A stretch of DNA of 64,000 nucleotides from Agarophyton chilense (Eukaryota; Rhodophyta; Florideophyceae; Gracilariales; Gracilariaceae): NCBI GenBank assembly GCA_030374765.1, contig JARGXX010000037.1, positions 1 through 64,000 on the forward strand. Reading direction: 5' to 3'. Shown in pieces: positions 48,882 to 59,975 of the stretch. The notes beneath the pieces were generated by a model that did not search any database, was not told the DNA's origin, and was given only the letters and a program-made list of their open reading frames with translations. Within the stretch, counting starts at the first letter, position 1, and the number at the start of each line of letters is the position of its first letter. A program made the position numbers and the translations under genes.

Positions 48882-49825
48882 CCGTGATGCGCAGTCGCTC
48901 CTTCGCCGATTTTACGCCCATCTTTTTTTTTTTTCCTTTCGCGATTAGCTCGCAAACTAATGGATCAGCCGTCGTGATCTTTGTTTTTGTTGACTTTATC
49001 GTGTGTCGATCTAAACGACGCTGGCTGTGACCGAGGTTTTGTGGATATGGCCTGCATGCTCGGAAAAAGTTATGCAGAAGACCTCAGGCGGCCTTTTTTT
49101 TTTTTAATCGCTGTTCGATTCCAGCGCCAAGTATTGTCCTGTCCACCTGCTGTTGTAAGTAAGTGATGCTCTGTACACGCAAAGGCACCATGGAAATACT
49201 TGAGTTTGCAAGCGTGCTCCAGTGTGCAGATGGCACGTTAACAGATGTATACCTGGGTGTGCGTTTGTTTAATTTAACACTGGACGATATGACTGACGTC
49301 CATCGAGCAAGAAAGAGCAGTATAGCTGGTCTCTTTGTTTGTTCATGATGCGCTCCATTGTTGAGTATCGCTACGGCAGCTGGTTTTACTTGGACTTTGT
49401 AGCAGACGTGCAGTATGACTAAAGTGTTCGCGCCCTGTTTTACAGCTATTTAATGCAGATGGCTCTGAGAAGCGCAAGGTGATGATACTTCTTTTTTTTG
49501 CACTTGTCGTCATGTGTTACTTTTCTTTGTGTGGGCCGCTTTCGGTTCGTTGGCATTCCACATCCGTTGGTCGCGTGAACGTTTGCGCAGGTCGGTTCGG
49601 TTGGCAGTCTGGCTCTTTTCGAACAGGTGTCCAATACGCTGTGGTGCAATCGAGCAGGGCAGAGCGATGGGCTTGAGTTTGAGTTTGAGGGTGCGTGCGT
49701 GATTGAAAAGGCGTATCTACGGTAAAAAAAAAAGTGAAGGAAACCACAAGTACAGATGCCATAACAGTGACTCGCTCCCTTTGCAAACAGTACGAGTGAG
49801 CGTATTTGTAGCGCAACAGAAACGC
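48882..49825. other. Gene-free segment with poly-T tracts
   Basis: No credible gene. T10 or longer tracts near 48925, 49095 and 49490 and a poly-A run near 49726. It serves as 3' flank for the bZIP and RING genes. Confidence 0.35.
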
Positions 49826-50332
49826 TCATGAAATTGATACGGGATGGCGACAGATAGGACAGAGAGGTCCAACAGTTGCGTGAAGATAATCCCTAATACA
49901 CTCGGCATGAAATTCATGAAAGCACGGCATTCTCATCAAAGTGTCACCAACATCGTACTGCTCCCGACACACGACGCAAAACGGTTTTTGATCATCACAC
50001 GCATCGTGGTTCTGTTCATCACAAGCTTCTCTTACATCAGTTTCTAGCGCATGATGGGGCGAAAAAGTTCTGATGGGAAGCACGCCAATCTCAGCGTTGG
50101 TGAGAGCGCGCGGCGCGGCGTGACGCGGCATTCCGAGGCGGGTGCGAGACGAGTCGAACATGTTATCTCTAACCCATCTACCCACGCCTTGGATGATGCT
50201 CTCGCGATCATTCTCTTGGGCGTGGGCGTGTTCGACGGCGGCGAGAGTAGCAACAATACCCACGGCGGCAGAGAAGATTGAAGTACCTGCCACCAAGTTG
50301 GAGCGGTTTGTGTTGCCGTGGTTGCGTGACAT
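49826..50332 (-). CDS. Small membrane RING-H2 protein
   Basis: 168 residues from ATG 50330-50332. An N-terminal hydrophobic helix (residues 13-35) that could be a membrane anchor or uncleaved signal. The RING-H2 is at the C-terminus: C119-x2-C122, C137-x-H139-x2-H142-x2-C145 and C158-x2-C161 (FHEFHAECI, LCPICRHP). This is the layout of ATL/RNF-type E3 ubiquitin ligases. All eight zinc ligands are present. The short linker has no known motif. It lies head to head with RAD50, about 690 bp apart. Confidence 0.8.
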   Translation of the reverse strand: MSRNHGNTNRSNLVAGTSIFSAAVGIVATLAAVEHAHAQENDRESIIQGVGRWVRDNMFDSSRTRLGMPRHAAPRALTNAEIGVLPIRTFSPHHALETDVREACDEQNHDACDDQKPFCVVCREQYDVGDTLMRMPCFHEFHAECIRDYLHATVGPLCPICRHPVSIS

Positions 50333-51018
50333 GGTACGGCGGGCGTGTGGTGAAACGGCACGGAAGAAGATACAGACGTGAGTGGGGACGGACAGGGGGG
50401 GGAGGGGGATGATGAAGAAGAGTTGCCTCGAAGGAATGCAGCCGACGACTGGAGCGGTTTAAGACGAGTGAGGTGTAGGGTGCGCAAGGGGCCGCGAGGA
50501 GGTTCTCCATGCAGTGCGTAGTGCGCTGCGAGACAGCGATGGACGGAGAAGAGCCACTCGCACTGCTTCACACATACTACTCTCATTGTGCCACTGCTTA
50601 CAAAACAAGTGCACCCTGTTCATTGGTTCTCGAGCCGTGCGTGCAAGTGTAAGCATTAGCGCTATTGCCTATGCCAGCAATGCACACTTTCTACACCTTT
50701 TACACACGTAAAATTACCATTTTTAGCGTGCCTGCTGTTGCGGCACTCTTTTCTGTGCTGATCCGCGCCACGCGCCACGCACTCAGCCGTCAGCACTCTG
50801 CATACGCATACACTGCACGATAGCAATCCATCGTCAAACCTTTGTCCACTTTCGTTTGGAGCAGGCGTGCGCCAACGGTGCCTTTGCTGCGGCCTCACCC
50901 TGTCGCATTCGCCAACTTGTCGCCTTCCCTTGTGCCGTCGTCTGCTGCCGCGCTGCCGCATGGTCCGTGTGTTCACTGGCCCTGAATATTGGCTGTCGCC
51001 CTCTTGCCGCGCCCCAGT
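50333..51018. promoter_or_regulatory. Divergent intergenic region, small RING and RAD50 genes
   Basis: Holds both promoters. Open frames on the minus strand that overlap the RAD50 start (50662-51381) are shadows. Confidence 0.35.
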
Positions 51019-54000
51019 ATGACCACCATTGATCGTCTTGGCATTCGCGGTATTCGCAGTTATGGCACTGAAAAAGAGACTTTTATCAAGTTTTACAAAC
51101 CTCTCACCATCATTCTCGGCCGAAACGGTAGTGGAAAGAGCACCATCATCGAGGCCATCAAGATGGCAACCACCGGAGAACTCCCGCCAATGGTTGAGAG
51201 AGGAGCCGCTTTTATTCACGACCCACGAATCACAAATGAAACAGAGACAAAAGCAAAGATCCGTCTCATGTTCAGTAACGCTCGTGGTGATCAATACATA
51301 GTAGCACGTCATTTTCAGCTCACATTGAGGCGCGCTCCTCGCGGCACGGGCTACAAGACTGAATTTAAAACTCTCGACCAAACGCTCAAGCGCACGAGCA
51401 ACAATGATCCAGGTTCAACTTCTTCCTACCGCTGTAGCGACATAAATGTACTTTTACCACAAGTTATGGGCGTCACAAAACCAGTTTTGAACAGTGTTAT
51501 CTTCGTGCATCAAGAAGACTCTTTATGGCCCTTGAGTGACCCCAAAACTCTCAAAGAAAGATTTGACGAAATATTCGCTGCCACTCGATACACCAAAGCG
51601 TTAGATTCCATCCGCAAGTTTCGAAAAGATCAAGCTGCTCAACTGAAAACCGTTAAAGTTGAACTCATGCACTATGAAGAAAAAGTGCAAGATTTGGAAA
51701 AGGTTCGTGCAGAAGTTGACCAGATCAGAGTGAGACACGATGAGTTTTCCCAAGGCATAGAAGAGCTAAACAAGCACATTTCTGAGCTCAACGACCAAAT
51801 ACGAGCAGTGAAACACATTACCGAACAATATCAGGAACAAACTGCCGAACTCGACAGGCTCAAAGTGCGACGCTCAGGAATTGAGAAAGACAAGGCTGCC
51901 AAATTCGCAGAGATGAAACTGCATATACCGGAGCTTGATGAGCAAGCATTGCGAACTGAAATCACCGAATTAGATGCCTACCTCAGCAGAGCAGATGGCG
52001 AGCGGGCAAAGCGTAGCGGGTTGATCGATGATCTACGAACAGAACTCACCATGGTCCGAGAGGAGTTTGGACGACGACAAGCTCGAAAGGGAACGCTGGA
52101 ACAGCAGGCAAAGATGCACGCTGAGCGTCTGGCACGGCTCGAGGAGTTGAAGACAGGCTTTTTGTCCAAGGAGCTCGAGAGCGACCAGGTCGCTAATACT
52201 GGCCAGCGGACGCCGTTACCGAGTCGGAACGCTAGCCTTCAGGACTGGAAGGATGCCTTGGGACGGCTAACCACAGACGCAGACGAGGTCGTGCAGAAAA
52301 TAACGCAAGAAGGTAATAGTAACGTTGATAAAGCATCTACAAAACTAAACGAAGAAAAGCTGCATGTACGGAGTTTGCACGACGCTATAAAACGAAAAGC
52401 AGACGACATTAAGACGAAGAAGTCGAAAGTCTCTAATATTAGAAAGGAGTTGGCATCTCTTGAAGAGTCACAATATTCTATTACTGATGCTGAAATCAAA
52501 GTGAAGACAGCCCAAAAGCTCCTCGATGATAAGAGCAAATCGAGGCGGGCATCCGAGCTTCAGCAAAGTATCTCTGGAGGCAGGAAAAAGGTATCTAATC
52601 TGCGAGAGGATCTTGCGGTGATTCGCGATCTTCGAAAGCGACTGGCAACAGAACAAGGCGAGCAGTCCAGGTTTGACGTCTTCGTTGAGACAGCTGAACG
52701 GAAATCGAAGCTTTTTGCGACATCGACGGAAGATTTTGTTGATGTTCTCCTGTCTTCTATTGAAGAACTCTCACCATTTGTTAACGAACAGAGTGAATTA
52801 ACCCACGCAAAAACTTGCCTGTCCAGCATTATATCTGATTCTTCCCACAGCTCTGCAAAGGAAAGTAAGGAAGTAATCGTTGAATCTTGTAATCGAATAC
52901 TTGCAAGTTACAAGACTGTGCATACAGACGCATCCGATCGTTTGACTGAAACTTCCCGGGCTTTTAACTCCATAACTTCTAGGCGTGAAGAGCTTCAAAA
53001 CCAGCTTGAGGACGCTTTCAATTCCTTCAATTCGCAACGGGTAGAAGTGAGTTGCAGTACAAAGAAGCTGCGAGATGTGCCACAGTCTCCGGCAAGAATT
53101 GATGAACTCGTAGAACTTATTGAGCAAGTAACCATATCGTCAGATGAGGATATGTTGAGGCCGAAAGTTTTTGAACAGAGGCATGTAGATGTGGTGAACG
53201 AGACCGTGCAGAGGATGGACAACGAACTCCTTCGTGCAAATCAAAGAATTTCGCAGCTCGAAAGTGGACCTTTCCTTGCAGAACAGGAGTTAGAGATATT
53301 TGACCAAGATCCTAGACACCGATGCCCTGCTTGTGGTATAGCGTCATCCAAAAAGCAATCAGAGCAGAGAAAGAACTTGCTGCATCGCGTAGAAAAATAC
53401 AAAAATCCAAATCTCATGAAGAACGCGAAAGAGATGTTGGCAAAGCTTCAGGAAGAATCGCAGGTTCTTCGACAGTTGCAGTCACAGAGCTCAAACGCCT
53501 TCGTAAAGGGTCAAGCTTACAAAGCTGTTTGTGCCAAGCTTGCAGATATTGACAACGACATCACGAAATTCGCCTCGGAATCAAAGAAAGCTAGCGCGTA
53601 TGTCGCGAAGTTGGAAAGACACACGGGGAAGGGTAGTTCAATGCAGCAAATAGCAACAAAGAAGATTGAGTTTGAGCAAAGTTTTCAGGAGTGTCAAAAG
53701 GCCAAGAGAGACGTGGAAAGTAAGAGAGTTAGCCTTTCCATTTCTGGTATTGAATCTAGGTCTTTAAGCGAAGTAGAGGAAGAGATGCGACAAATGGAAG
53801 AAGAACTGAACAAGTTGCAGGACTCCATAGAAAAGAACGGTCGTGCTCTAGACCATGAGAAAGACGAAATCCGGCATGCCGAAAATCGATTACATCAAGC
53901 TAGGCAAAGGCTCTTAGAACAAAGTACAATGGCTGAGAGACATAAACGCTTAACCCTGGAAAAAAAGGACGTCTCGTTGGAAATCACCGATATCGAGAAA

Positions 54001-55230
54001 GAACTCCACGAGGACACAGCGAATGCCAGGGCTCTAGTGTCCGACGTAGAGTACTATGAGCAGGAGCTTGCTGTTGTTCGTGCTGAAGCGGCAAGTTCTC
54101 TCAAGCAAGGGAACAATATGTTGTCAAAACGACGAATGCATATACAACAGTGGAACGACCATTTCCACGAAGTAGAGGCGTATGAGCGCAGTGGGCGACG
54201 CTCGGAATTAAAGGAACTACTTCTTTCCCTCGAACAAATACAGAAGAAAATTGAAACAAAGGAGAGCGACAAGAGAGCACAAGAAAAAGAACTCCAAACA
54301 GCATCGGATGCCCAACGGGAAATGGAAGCCCGTATACGAAACTTGCGGGACAATCAACGATATCGACTTTTGGAACAAGAACTCGTTGCGAATGCAAGAT
54401 CCATACGACATGTTCAAGATGAGCGAGCTGGGATTGAAAAAGACACCGGGATGATGCCAATGGAGAAGTTAGATAAACTCCATAGCACACGGAACGAGAA
54501 AAATTCAGTGCGGCATGCAACACTGGGAAAGAGACAAGTCTACACCGATCGATATAAGGAGAAAAAAAAGGAATTGACAGTTGCTGAAAAGGCCGGGAGT
54601 AGAAGAAAGTTTGAGGAGTGCAGAATACAGAAACAGACAATGGAGCTTGCATCTAGCGACCTCGAGCGTTATCACAAGGCTCTTGATCAAGCTTTGGTGG
54701 CGTTCCATACTCTGAAGATGCAGACCATCAACAGAACAATAAAGGAATTATGGCAGCAGACGTACAGGGGAACCGATATTGACGATATTGAGATCACGTC
54801 AGATAGTAACAGCTCGAGGGCGTTAGGTGGTACAGTGACTCGAAACTTTCAGTATCGTGTACAAATGCGACAAGGGCAAGCTACTCTAGACATGAGAGGT
54901 CGATGCAGTGCCGGTCAGAAAGTGCTGGCGTGTTTGGTCATTCGGCTGGCGTTGGCCGAAAGTTTCTGCTCGGATTGTGGCATTCTAGCTTTGGACGAGC
55001 CAACAACAAATTTGGATAGAGAGAACATTGAGAGCCTGGCGTGTGCGTTGAGAGCAATTATCGAGAACCGTCGGCAACAACGGAGCTTCCAGTTACTACT
55101 GATCACGCACGATCAAGAGTTCATTGATATGATTGGTGCGCGAGACTTTTGTAATGATTACTACCGAGTATTCAAGGATGCCGATGGTATGTCGAGAGCA
55201 AACATCGAAGAGTTGAGACAGATGGGTTGA
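51019..55230 (+). CDS. RAD50: DNA double-strand break repair ATPase RAD50
   Basis: 1403 residues from ATG 51019, intronless and full length. The N-terminal ATPase half has Walker A (GRNGSGKST, from 34) and the RAD50 Q-loop (FVHQEDSLWPLSDPKTLKER). Long coiled coils surround the zinc hook C-P-A-C at 769-772. The C-terminal half has the ABC signature RGRCSAGQKVLA (Cys about 1296), Walker B GILALDEPTTNLD and the H-loop TH. RAD50 joins MRE11 and NBS1/XRS2 to tether broken DNA ends and activate the checkpoint kinase ATM. All catalytic residues are in place. The coiled coil is of usual length. No relation to neighbouring genes is evident. Confidence 0.97.
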   Translation: MTTIDRLGIRGIRSYGTEKETFIKFYKPLTIILGRNGSGKSTIIEAIKMATTGELPPMVERGAAFIHDPRITNETETKAKIRLMFSNARGDQYIVARHFQLTLRRAPRGTGYKTEFKTLDQTLKRTSNNDPGSTSSYRCSDINVLLPQVMGVTKPVLNSVIFVHQEDSLWPLSDPKTLKERFDEIFAATRYTKALDSIRKFRKDQAAQLKTVKVELMHYEEKVQDLEKVRAEVDQIRVRHDEFSQGIEELNKHISELNDQIRAVKHITEQYQEQTAELDRLKVRRSGIEKDKAAKFAEMKLHIPELDEQALRTEITELDAYLSRADGERAKRSGLIDDLRTELTMVREEFGRRQARKGTLEQQAKMHAERLARLEELKTGFLSKELESDQVANTGQRTPLPSRNASLQDWKDALGRLTTDADEVVQKITQEGNSNVDKASTKLNEEKLHVRSLHDAIKRKADDIKTKKSKVSNIRKELASLEESQYSITDAEIKVKTAQKLLDDKSKSRRASELQQSISGGRKKVSNLREDLAVIRDLRKRLATEQGEQSRFDVFVETAERKSKLFATSTEDFVDVLLSSIEELSPFVNEQSELTHAKTCLSSIISDSSHSSAKESKEVIVESCNRILASYKTVHTDASDRLTETSRAFNSITSRREELQNQLEDAFNSFNSQRVEVSCSTKKLRDVPQSPARIDELVELIEQVTISSDEDMLRPKVFEQRHVDVVNETVQRMDNELLRANQRISQLESGPFLAEQELEIFDQDPRHRCPACGIASSKKQSEQRKNLLHRVEKYKNPNLMKNAKEMLAKLQEESQVLRQLQSQSSNAFVKGQAYKAVCAKLADIDNDITKFASESKKASAYVAKLERHTGKGSSMQQIATKKIEFEQSFQECQKAKRDVESKRVSLSISGIESRSLSEVEEEMRQMEEELNKLQDSIEKNGRALDHEKDEIRHAENRLHQARQRLLEQSTMAERHKRLTLEKKDVSLEITDIEKELHEDTANARALVSDVEYYEQELAVVRAEAASSLKQGNNMLSKRRMHIQQWNDHFHEVEAYERSGRRSELKELLLSLEQIQKKIETKESDKRAQEKELQTASDAQREMEARIRNLRDNQRYRLLEQELVANARSIRHVQDERAGIEKDTGMMPMEKLDKLHSTRNEKNSVRHATLGKRQVYTDRYKEKKKELTVAEKAGSRRKFEECRIQKQTMELASSDLERYHKALDQALVAFHTLKMQTINRTIKELWQQTYRGTDIDDIEITSDSNSSRALGGTVTRNFQYRVQMRQGQATLDMRGRCSAGQKVLACLVIRLALAESFCSDCGILALDEPTTNLDRENIESLACALRAIIENRRQQRSFQLLLITHDQEFIDMIGARDFCNDYYRVFKDADGMSRANIEELRQMG

Positions 55231-56628
55231 TTCATGAGACGTTTATAGTGTAGAACAGACCGACACCATTAGTATTTTACTGTACACAAAGAACACCTTA
55301 GTCGTGCCAATAATGCGCATTTCACATTTGAAATTAAGCATCACCTCTGTGCTCGCCTAGTTAGAGAGGTAAGGAGATGAGGTCAACCCTGCGAGGGCGT
55401 TTTCCACTATAGGTCGAGTGACAGTAAACAAACTGGTAGCAGCTAGGAAGAAAAAAGTGGCATCGATTTTCCGAAAGATAGTTGCCGACCAAGGTGGATA
55501 CGGATTCACTGCGTCAGATTGTCAGCTTCAATGTTGAATCCTTGCACTGCTTCGATAATAATTCAAGTTGAGGTTCTGGCGCAATGTCGTTTGCCACGTG
55601 GTGCAGCTTACACTTAAAAGCGATCCAATTAAAACAAAACTAAACGTTCCCCCCCCCCAACCTTTCACCACACAACGCGGATGCCACTATCATAGTGTTG
55701 TCAATATTATGTGGTGCGTGCGTTGCACAAGGTTGAGGATGAGCATCATAATCACCGTCAATCTCACATGAGATCCGGAAATTTGAACAGGCCCCGAGAT
55801 GAACAGAATCTGCTCTATAATTGAAACTCTCATGTAACACAGAACAGCGAAAAGCATAAATGTTTAAGACTCAGGCAAATGATCAATCACGAACGACAAT
55901 GGTTCGATATCGTAAGAATTGATGTTTCTCTGCAAATATGCTGTCATTGTGACTGCGCTGCATGGCAGAAGGCTACGTGGTGCGTTGTCCCGCCCATTCT
56001 CTCACCTTGGGCTGAACTTTGTGTCATGCATGCTGTAGGGTGAGCGATTGGAGCCGGTCTGTCCCCATTAAAAAAGTTTGGAAGGCGGCGCGACTCCACG
56101 TTTTGTTCACCGATGCCACTACATGTTCTCCCGCCCACGGCACCGTGTCACGTTGGAGAATGACAAAATGTCAAAGCTTCCCAAACCCAGAAAAGCACAT
56201 GAGTTCAAATGCAGCAACCTTCTACTGAAAACCCACCGGGCACGTATGTGTGCAAATTTTGCAGGTGATCAGATGAACCAATCGCACAAGCCCGCAGTTG
56301 CGCCAAGTGCGCCACGGAGAAGCTGAACACAGCAACGAAGCGCTCACCGCTCGGCGGTTGCGCGCCGTGATTCAGCCACCCTTCGTTGCTGGATTCGCCA
56401 ACTGCCGCTGCGGAGCGCCACGCTAATCGCCGTCCTCAAGCGCACGTCGCCGTCCGCCTGTCCAGCGCGCAACGTTGTTGAAGCTTTGTTTCTCATTCCT
56501 ATCTGCAAATCAAACCCGCTCAGCGACCCTCAAATCCATTCTGATATCCGCTGCTCTTTCCATGCTCAACATACCCACGTAGAACTAGGCTGATTCCGCT
56601 TCCTCCTCACGTTGCGAGCCACTACCTG
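55231..56628. other. Intergenic region with core promoter at right end
   Basis: About 1.4 kb with no credible gene. It holds poly-C (55651-55658) and, at the right, C-rich sequence of the next promoter. Confidence 0.35.
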
Positions 56629-56636
56629 TATAAATA
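56629..56636 (+). promoter_or_regulatory. TATA box TATAAATA
   Basis: Perfect TATAAATA, 83 bases before the ATG of the mucin-like gene at 56719. The spacing leaves room for a leader of about 50 bases. Confidence 0.6.
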
Positions 56637-56718
56637 TGTGCCGCTCGACTCAGTATGATACTGCCACCCCCACGTCAAACCAACGCTTTCTGCGGTCAAC
56701 ATCTACGGACTGCACATC

Positions 56719-58236
56719 ATGCGTGCTCTTTCGAAGCTCTTGTTTCTACAAGCTTTTGTTGCTGTGCTCTCCCTCGCCCAAGCTCGTAATGGCTTCTTTT
56801 CGGCCATGTGTATAATCTTTCAGGAGAGATGCCCTATTGGAATGCAAAACGAATCAGAAGGATGCAAGCCCGTCCCCATGGTCCAACAAGCTCGCCAATG
56901 TCTTGAAGCGGCTTGCACATACTGCGGAAGCCTTGCCAACCAGTTCCCTTGCCTCAGGACTGAAATCCGACAAGTATGCGATGGAAGTCAAGTCCGTAGT
57001 ACTCTCGTCCTTTCCGCACCCGCTACGATTCCCGCGGAACCCGTCACGAGCGCCCCGACGCCCATGCCCATGCAAGTTGTGGCTACCCCTACCCCGATGA
57101 CCATGGAACCCATGGTGGTCACCCCGACCCCGATGGCCATGGAACCTGCAGTAGTTACCCCGACCCCGATGGCCATGGAAAATGTAGTTAATACCCCGAG
57201 CCCAATGGCTATGGAACCCATGATGGCGATGGCTACTCCGACCCCGATGACGCCAGGCGTCGCTCCTTCCCCGCCCGTGTCTCCCATGGGCGACCTTGAT
57301 ACAATTATTGGTGGTGGTGAATCACCTGTCACGGATGTGGATCCGTTCAACAGCGAGCAACCTGCCGAGCCATCCCCGGAAATGACCACGGAAGATTCGA
57401 TGTTGCCAGATGCAATGTCGACCTCCGACCCAATTGCCACTCCGATGTACACGCCAAAACCCGGCGAAATCTCCATGATGGATGATGAGGCCACTATGCC
57501 ATCCATGATGAATGAAACTGCCATGCCTCCCACCACCATGCCAGACACAACATCGACAACAACCGAGTCATCAACCACTACTACGCCGCCTACCACGATG
57601 CCTCCTGCGACAGAGCCACCGACCACGGAACCCCCAACAACCATGGCGCCAATGAGTGACTCCGATCCCTCAGGGTGCACTTACACAGGTACTGACAGAG
57701 TTACCATCTCTCTTGGCTCTGTTACACCAGCAGACGGATGGGTCCGCAAGAACAGGGATGGAATGAGCGGTTTGGTGTTCCGTCCTGATAAGAATCATGG
57801 CATTCTAAAGCCAGGCCTTGAAGGAGTGATGTGTTTCGCCGTTCGGCTAGAAATACCTGGGGATTATCATCTTACAGCGGTATCAGCAGCTCCCGACAGA
57901 ACTGAGAACAACGACATGTGGATAAAGTCGTCCAAGCCACTGACTCTCATTCGAAATGGAGTCGTGCAGAACGGAAACACCGACTGGTACAAGGGTTATC
58001 AGAACGACGGAGGTAATAAAATAGCAGACCATCTAAAAACTGTCGATAACAGGGGCCATGACTTTGTCGTGACCAACGTGCGTGCAAACGAGAACTTCAA
58101 CATTTGCATATCGGGAAGAAGTTACAGGTACGAGGTATTCAAAATTATTCTTAATCAGTGTGGCAGTGCGCGATGTCTGTCTGGTTCCTCGCCACGGGGG
58201 TCTCTGTTAGACTCGACCCCTTCTCTCTGCTCGTAG
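56719..58236 (+). CDS. Secreted mucin-like protein with C-terminal beta-sandwich domain
   Basis: 505 residues from ATG 56719. A signal peptide (about 1-22, ending SLAQA) precedes a Cys-rich domain of about 75 residues with eight Cys. Then comes a Pro/Thr/Ser/Met-rich region (about 115-315) with tandem repeats of the kind VVTPTPMAMEP and TTTPPTTMPP, which is very dense in possible O-glycosylation sites. The last 190 residues form a beta-rich domain with NDMWIKSS, TDWYKGYQNDGG and FNICISGRSYRYEVFKI. The ISGRS and xxDxI-like end recall the galactose-binding-fold (CBM6-like) domains of bacterial and algal wall enzymes. It is probably an extracellular matrix protein. The GALNT-type enzyme at 18796 could glycosylate it. 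Family name unknown. Confidence 0.75.
   Translation: MRALSKLLFLQAFVAVLSLAQARNGFFSAMCIIFQERCPIGMQNESEGCKPVPMVQQARQCLEAACTYCGSLANQFPCLRTEIRQVCDGSQVRSTLVLSAPATIPAEPVTSAPTPMPMQVVATPTPMTMEPMVVTPTPMAMEPAVVTPTPMAMENVVNTPSPMAMEPMMAMATPTPMTPGVAPSPPVSPMGDLDTIIGGGESPVTDVDPFNSEQPAEPSPEMTTEDSMLPDAMSTSDPIATPMYTPKPGEISMMDDEATMPSMMNETAMPPTTMPDTTSTTTESSTTTTPPTTMPPATEPPTTEPPTTMAPMSDSDPSGCTYTGTDRVTISLGSVTPADGWVRKNRDGMSGLVFRPDKNHGILKPGLEGVMCFAVRLEIPGDYHLTAVSAAPDRTENNDMWIKSSKPLTLIRNGVVQNGNTDWYKGYQNDGGNKIADHLKTVDNRGHDFVVTNVRANENFNICISGRSYRYEVFKIILNQCGSARCLSGSSPRGSLLDSTPSLCS
57055..57245 (+). repeat. Tandem repeat coding for PTPM-AME units
   Basis: About five imperfect copies of a 33-36 base unit (core CCCCGATGGCCATGGAA) encode P-T-P-M-A-M-E-P repeats within the mucin-like protein. 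DNA similarity between copies is high, which suggests recent expansion or gene conversion. Confidence 0.85.
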
Positions 58237-58536
58237 GCTATTTATGAGATGTTTAGGAATTTGTAAATCGTTGTAAGATTCCAAATCAGATGCAGGATCA
58301 CTCACTTTTTCAATCGCTGTTGAACAGTCGAATATCTGCGAAGTATTGACACTAAACGAACTTCCTAATCACCACCTTCGACTTCGGTCCTTTAAAAGAG
58401 AACGCTTGCGGTACGTATTTAACTACTGAAAACACTTCGTTCGTAATACTTGGAAGCCGCACAACTTCATAAATCAGAAAACTTTGCAGTTCTCATTGCA
58501 TGGTAGGTATGAAACATTCTCGTTTGTTTTTTAATC
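58237..58536. other. Gene-free segment
   Basis: 3' flank of the mucin-like gene; nothing else is seen. Confidence 0.35.
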
Positions 58537-58982
58537 CACAATCTAGACAGTAACCCTGTCGGAGAACAACGTCTGTCTTCTGAAACAGACAAAGGCCTTC
58601 AAGCACATTGTTTTCTCAAACCGCCGACGAAACGACGCTTTTCAAGAATACCAAGGTAAGTCAATGTGCGCCGATGCACCTTGATTCCACCGCAGATTCA
58701 TTCTGTCATTTTAACGCTACAGTATTCATAAATGCTAACAAGAACGTCCTACTATACCAGGATGCCAGAACATAGAGCATGAACTGAAGGAGAGATACAT
58801 AAATGAAAAAATAAGAACCTTCTGTTTGAACGTTTAATAACATGTTGTGTTGAAGCCTTTTGGTGCTGGAAAAGCAGGCTGTCTGTCTGTCGTTTGTGGT
58901 GATTGGCTTGTTCTCCTCCGCTTATCACTCAAAAGCCAAAACGTTTCACTTGCTAGTAGATTGTTGTTTATACGATATGGCG

Positions 58983-59975
58983 TTACCAAGGCCCGTTCCC
59001 GGATAGGCCTAAGCGTTTCTTGAGCTTTGATATCTCGGACAGAACCCTGCCGCGCGCTAGTCCACAGTTCATACGAGTCCCCCGAATGTCGTTGAGAACC
59101 GCCGCGGCCGTGTCTTTGCTTTTCGCACCATTCTTCGCCGAATTACCAGCACTGACGGCCGCCTTCTGACGCAGCAACTTCAGCTTCTCAATTTCTTCTT
59201 CAAGCCTCTTACAACTACCACAGTTTTGGTTGTCTTTCTTTGCCCTGGAAGAGTCCTCTTCCAGTTTGTACTCCAGTGCTTGACCGTCTTTTTCAGCCTG
59301 CACAGTTTTCCGAGCCGAGTCTGCAGCCTCCATGCTCAAGTCATAAGCTTGGCCGGCCTCCATGCTTATGTTTAGAGCATCGCGAACAACTTTGGTAACC
59401 AAATCTTTCACGAACTTAGCGTTCTTGTAGATTTGGTCTTCTTCTTCAGTCGTCATTTGATCTCTGACGGAGTCAACCCTGAGCAGTTCGTCATTCACCT
59501 GCACATCGTCTGCTTGAACATCTGCCACCAGCCTTTGCGCTTCGACACTGACCCTAACAGCTTCATTGTTGGAATTGCTGGCGTCGACCTTGGCGTTTAG
59601 AGCCGCTTCGACGGTGTCTATCATGTAGTCAAAGGTGGTGCAGGTTCCAGCACCAGGCGAAAGATGGCATGCGAAAGAAATGGTCTCACTTGGAATGCTT
59701 CCCTCCGCAGCAGTGTACACAGAGCAGCTTGATTTCTTGCACATTTGGTAGCCAAAGCAGTCACACCTGTATGATGCGGCGCATAAACCAAGCACACAGT
59801 TTCCGTCGGCTTGATTCTTCATACAGGACCCGGACGAAGTTGACAGCGAGCAGGGGCAGGAATCTTCTGTGATGGTGCATCCCGTGGGCGGCGAAGATTG
59901 GGCGTCACACTGTATAGAGAGGACGAACGCTAGAAGAAGCAATGCGAAGCAGTGGGATGTATGAGCGGTGTTCAT
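58983..59975 (-). CDS. Cys-rich secreted coiled-coil protein, copy 2
   Basis: 330 residues from ATG 59973-59975, with the same signal peptide, Cys framework and coiled coil as the gene at 43012. The three replacements are S20, V142 and L192. By eye I count about six silent against three replacement changes in the coding part, which fits retained function for both copies. The promoter (TATAAAAA at about 60148-60156) and 3' flank are duplicated as well, so both genes should be expressed alike. Confidence 0.75.
   Translation of the reverse strand: MNTAHTSHCFALLLLAFVLSIQCDAQSSPPTGCTITEDSCPCSLSTSSGSCMKNQADGNCVLGLCAASYRCDCFGYQMCKKSSCSVYTAAEGSIPSETISFACHLSPGAGTCTTFDYMIDTVEAALNAKVDASNSNNEAVRVSVEAQRLVADVQADDVQVNDELLRVDSVRDQMTTEEEDQIYKNAKFVKDLVTKVVRDALNISMEAGQAYDLSMEAADSARKTVQAEKDGQALEYKLEEDSSRAKKDNQNCGSCKRLEEEIEKLKLLRQKAAVSAGNSAKNGAKSKDTAAAVLNDIRGTRMNCGLARGRVLSEISKLKKRLGLSGNGPW

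Noticed and set aside
50662-51381. 239-codon minus-strand frame over the RAD50 start
   Set aside because: Overlaps the conserved Walker A coding sequence of RAD50 and has no motif.
56988-57680. 230-codon Gly/Val-rich minus-strand frame
   Set aside because: Antisense of the Pro/Thr/Met repeats in the mucin-like gene; regular repeats create long shadow frames.
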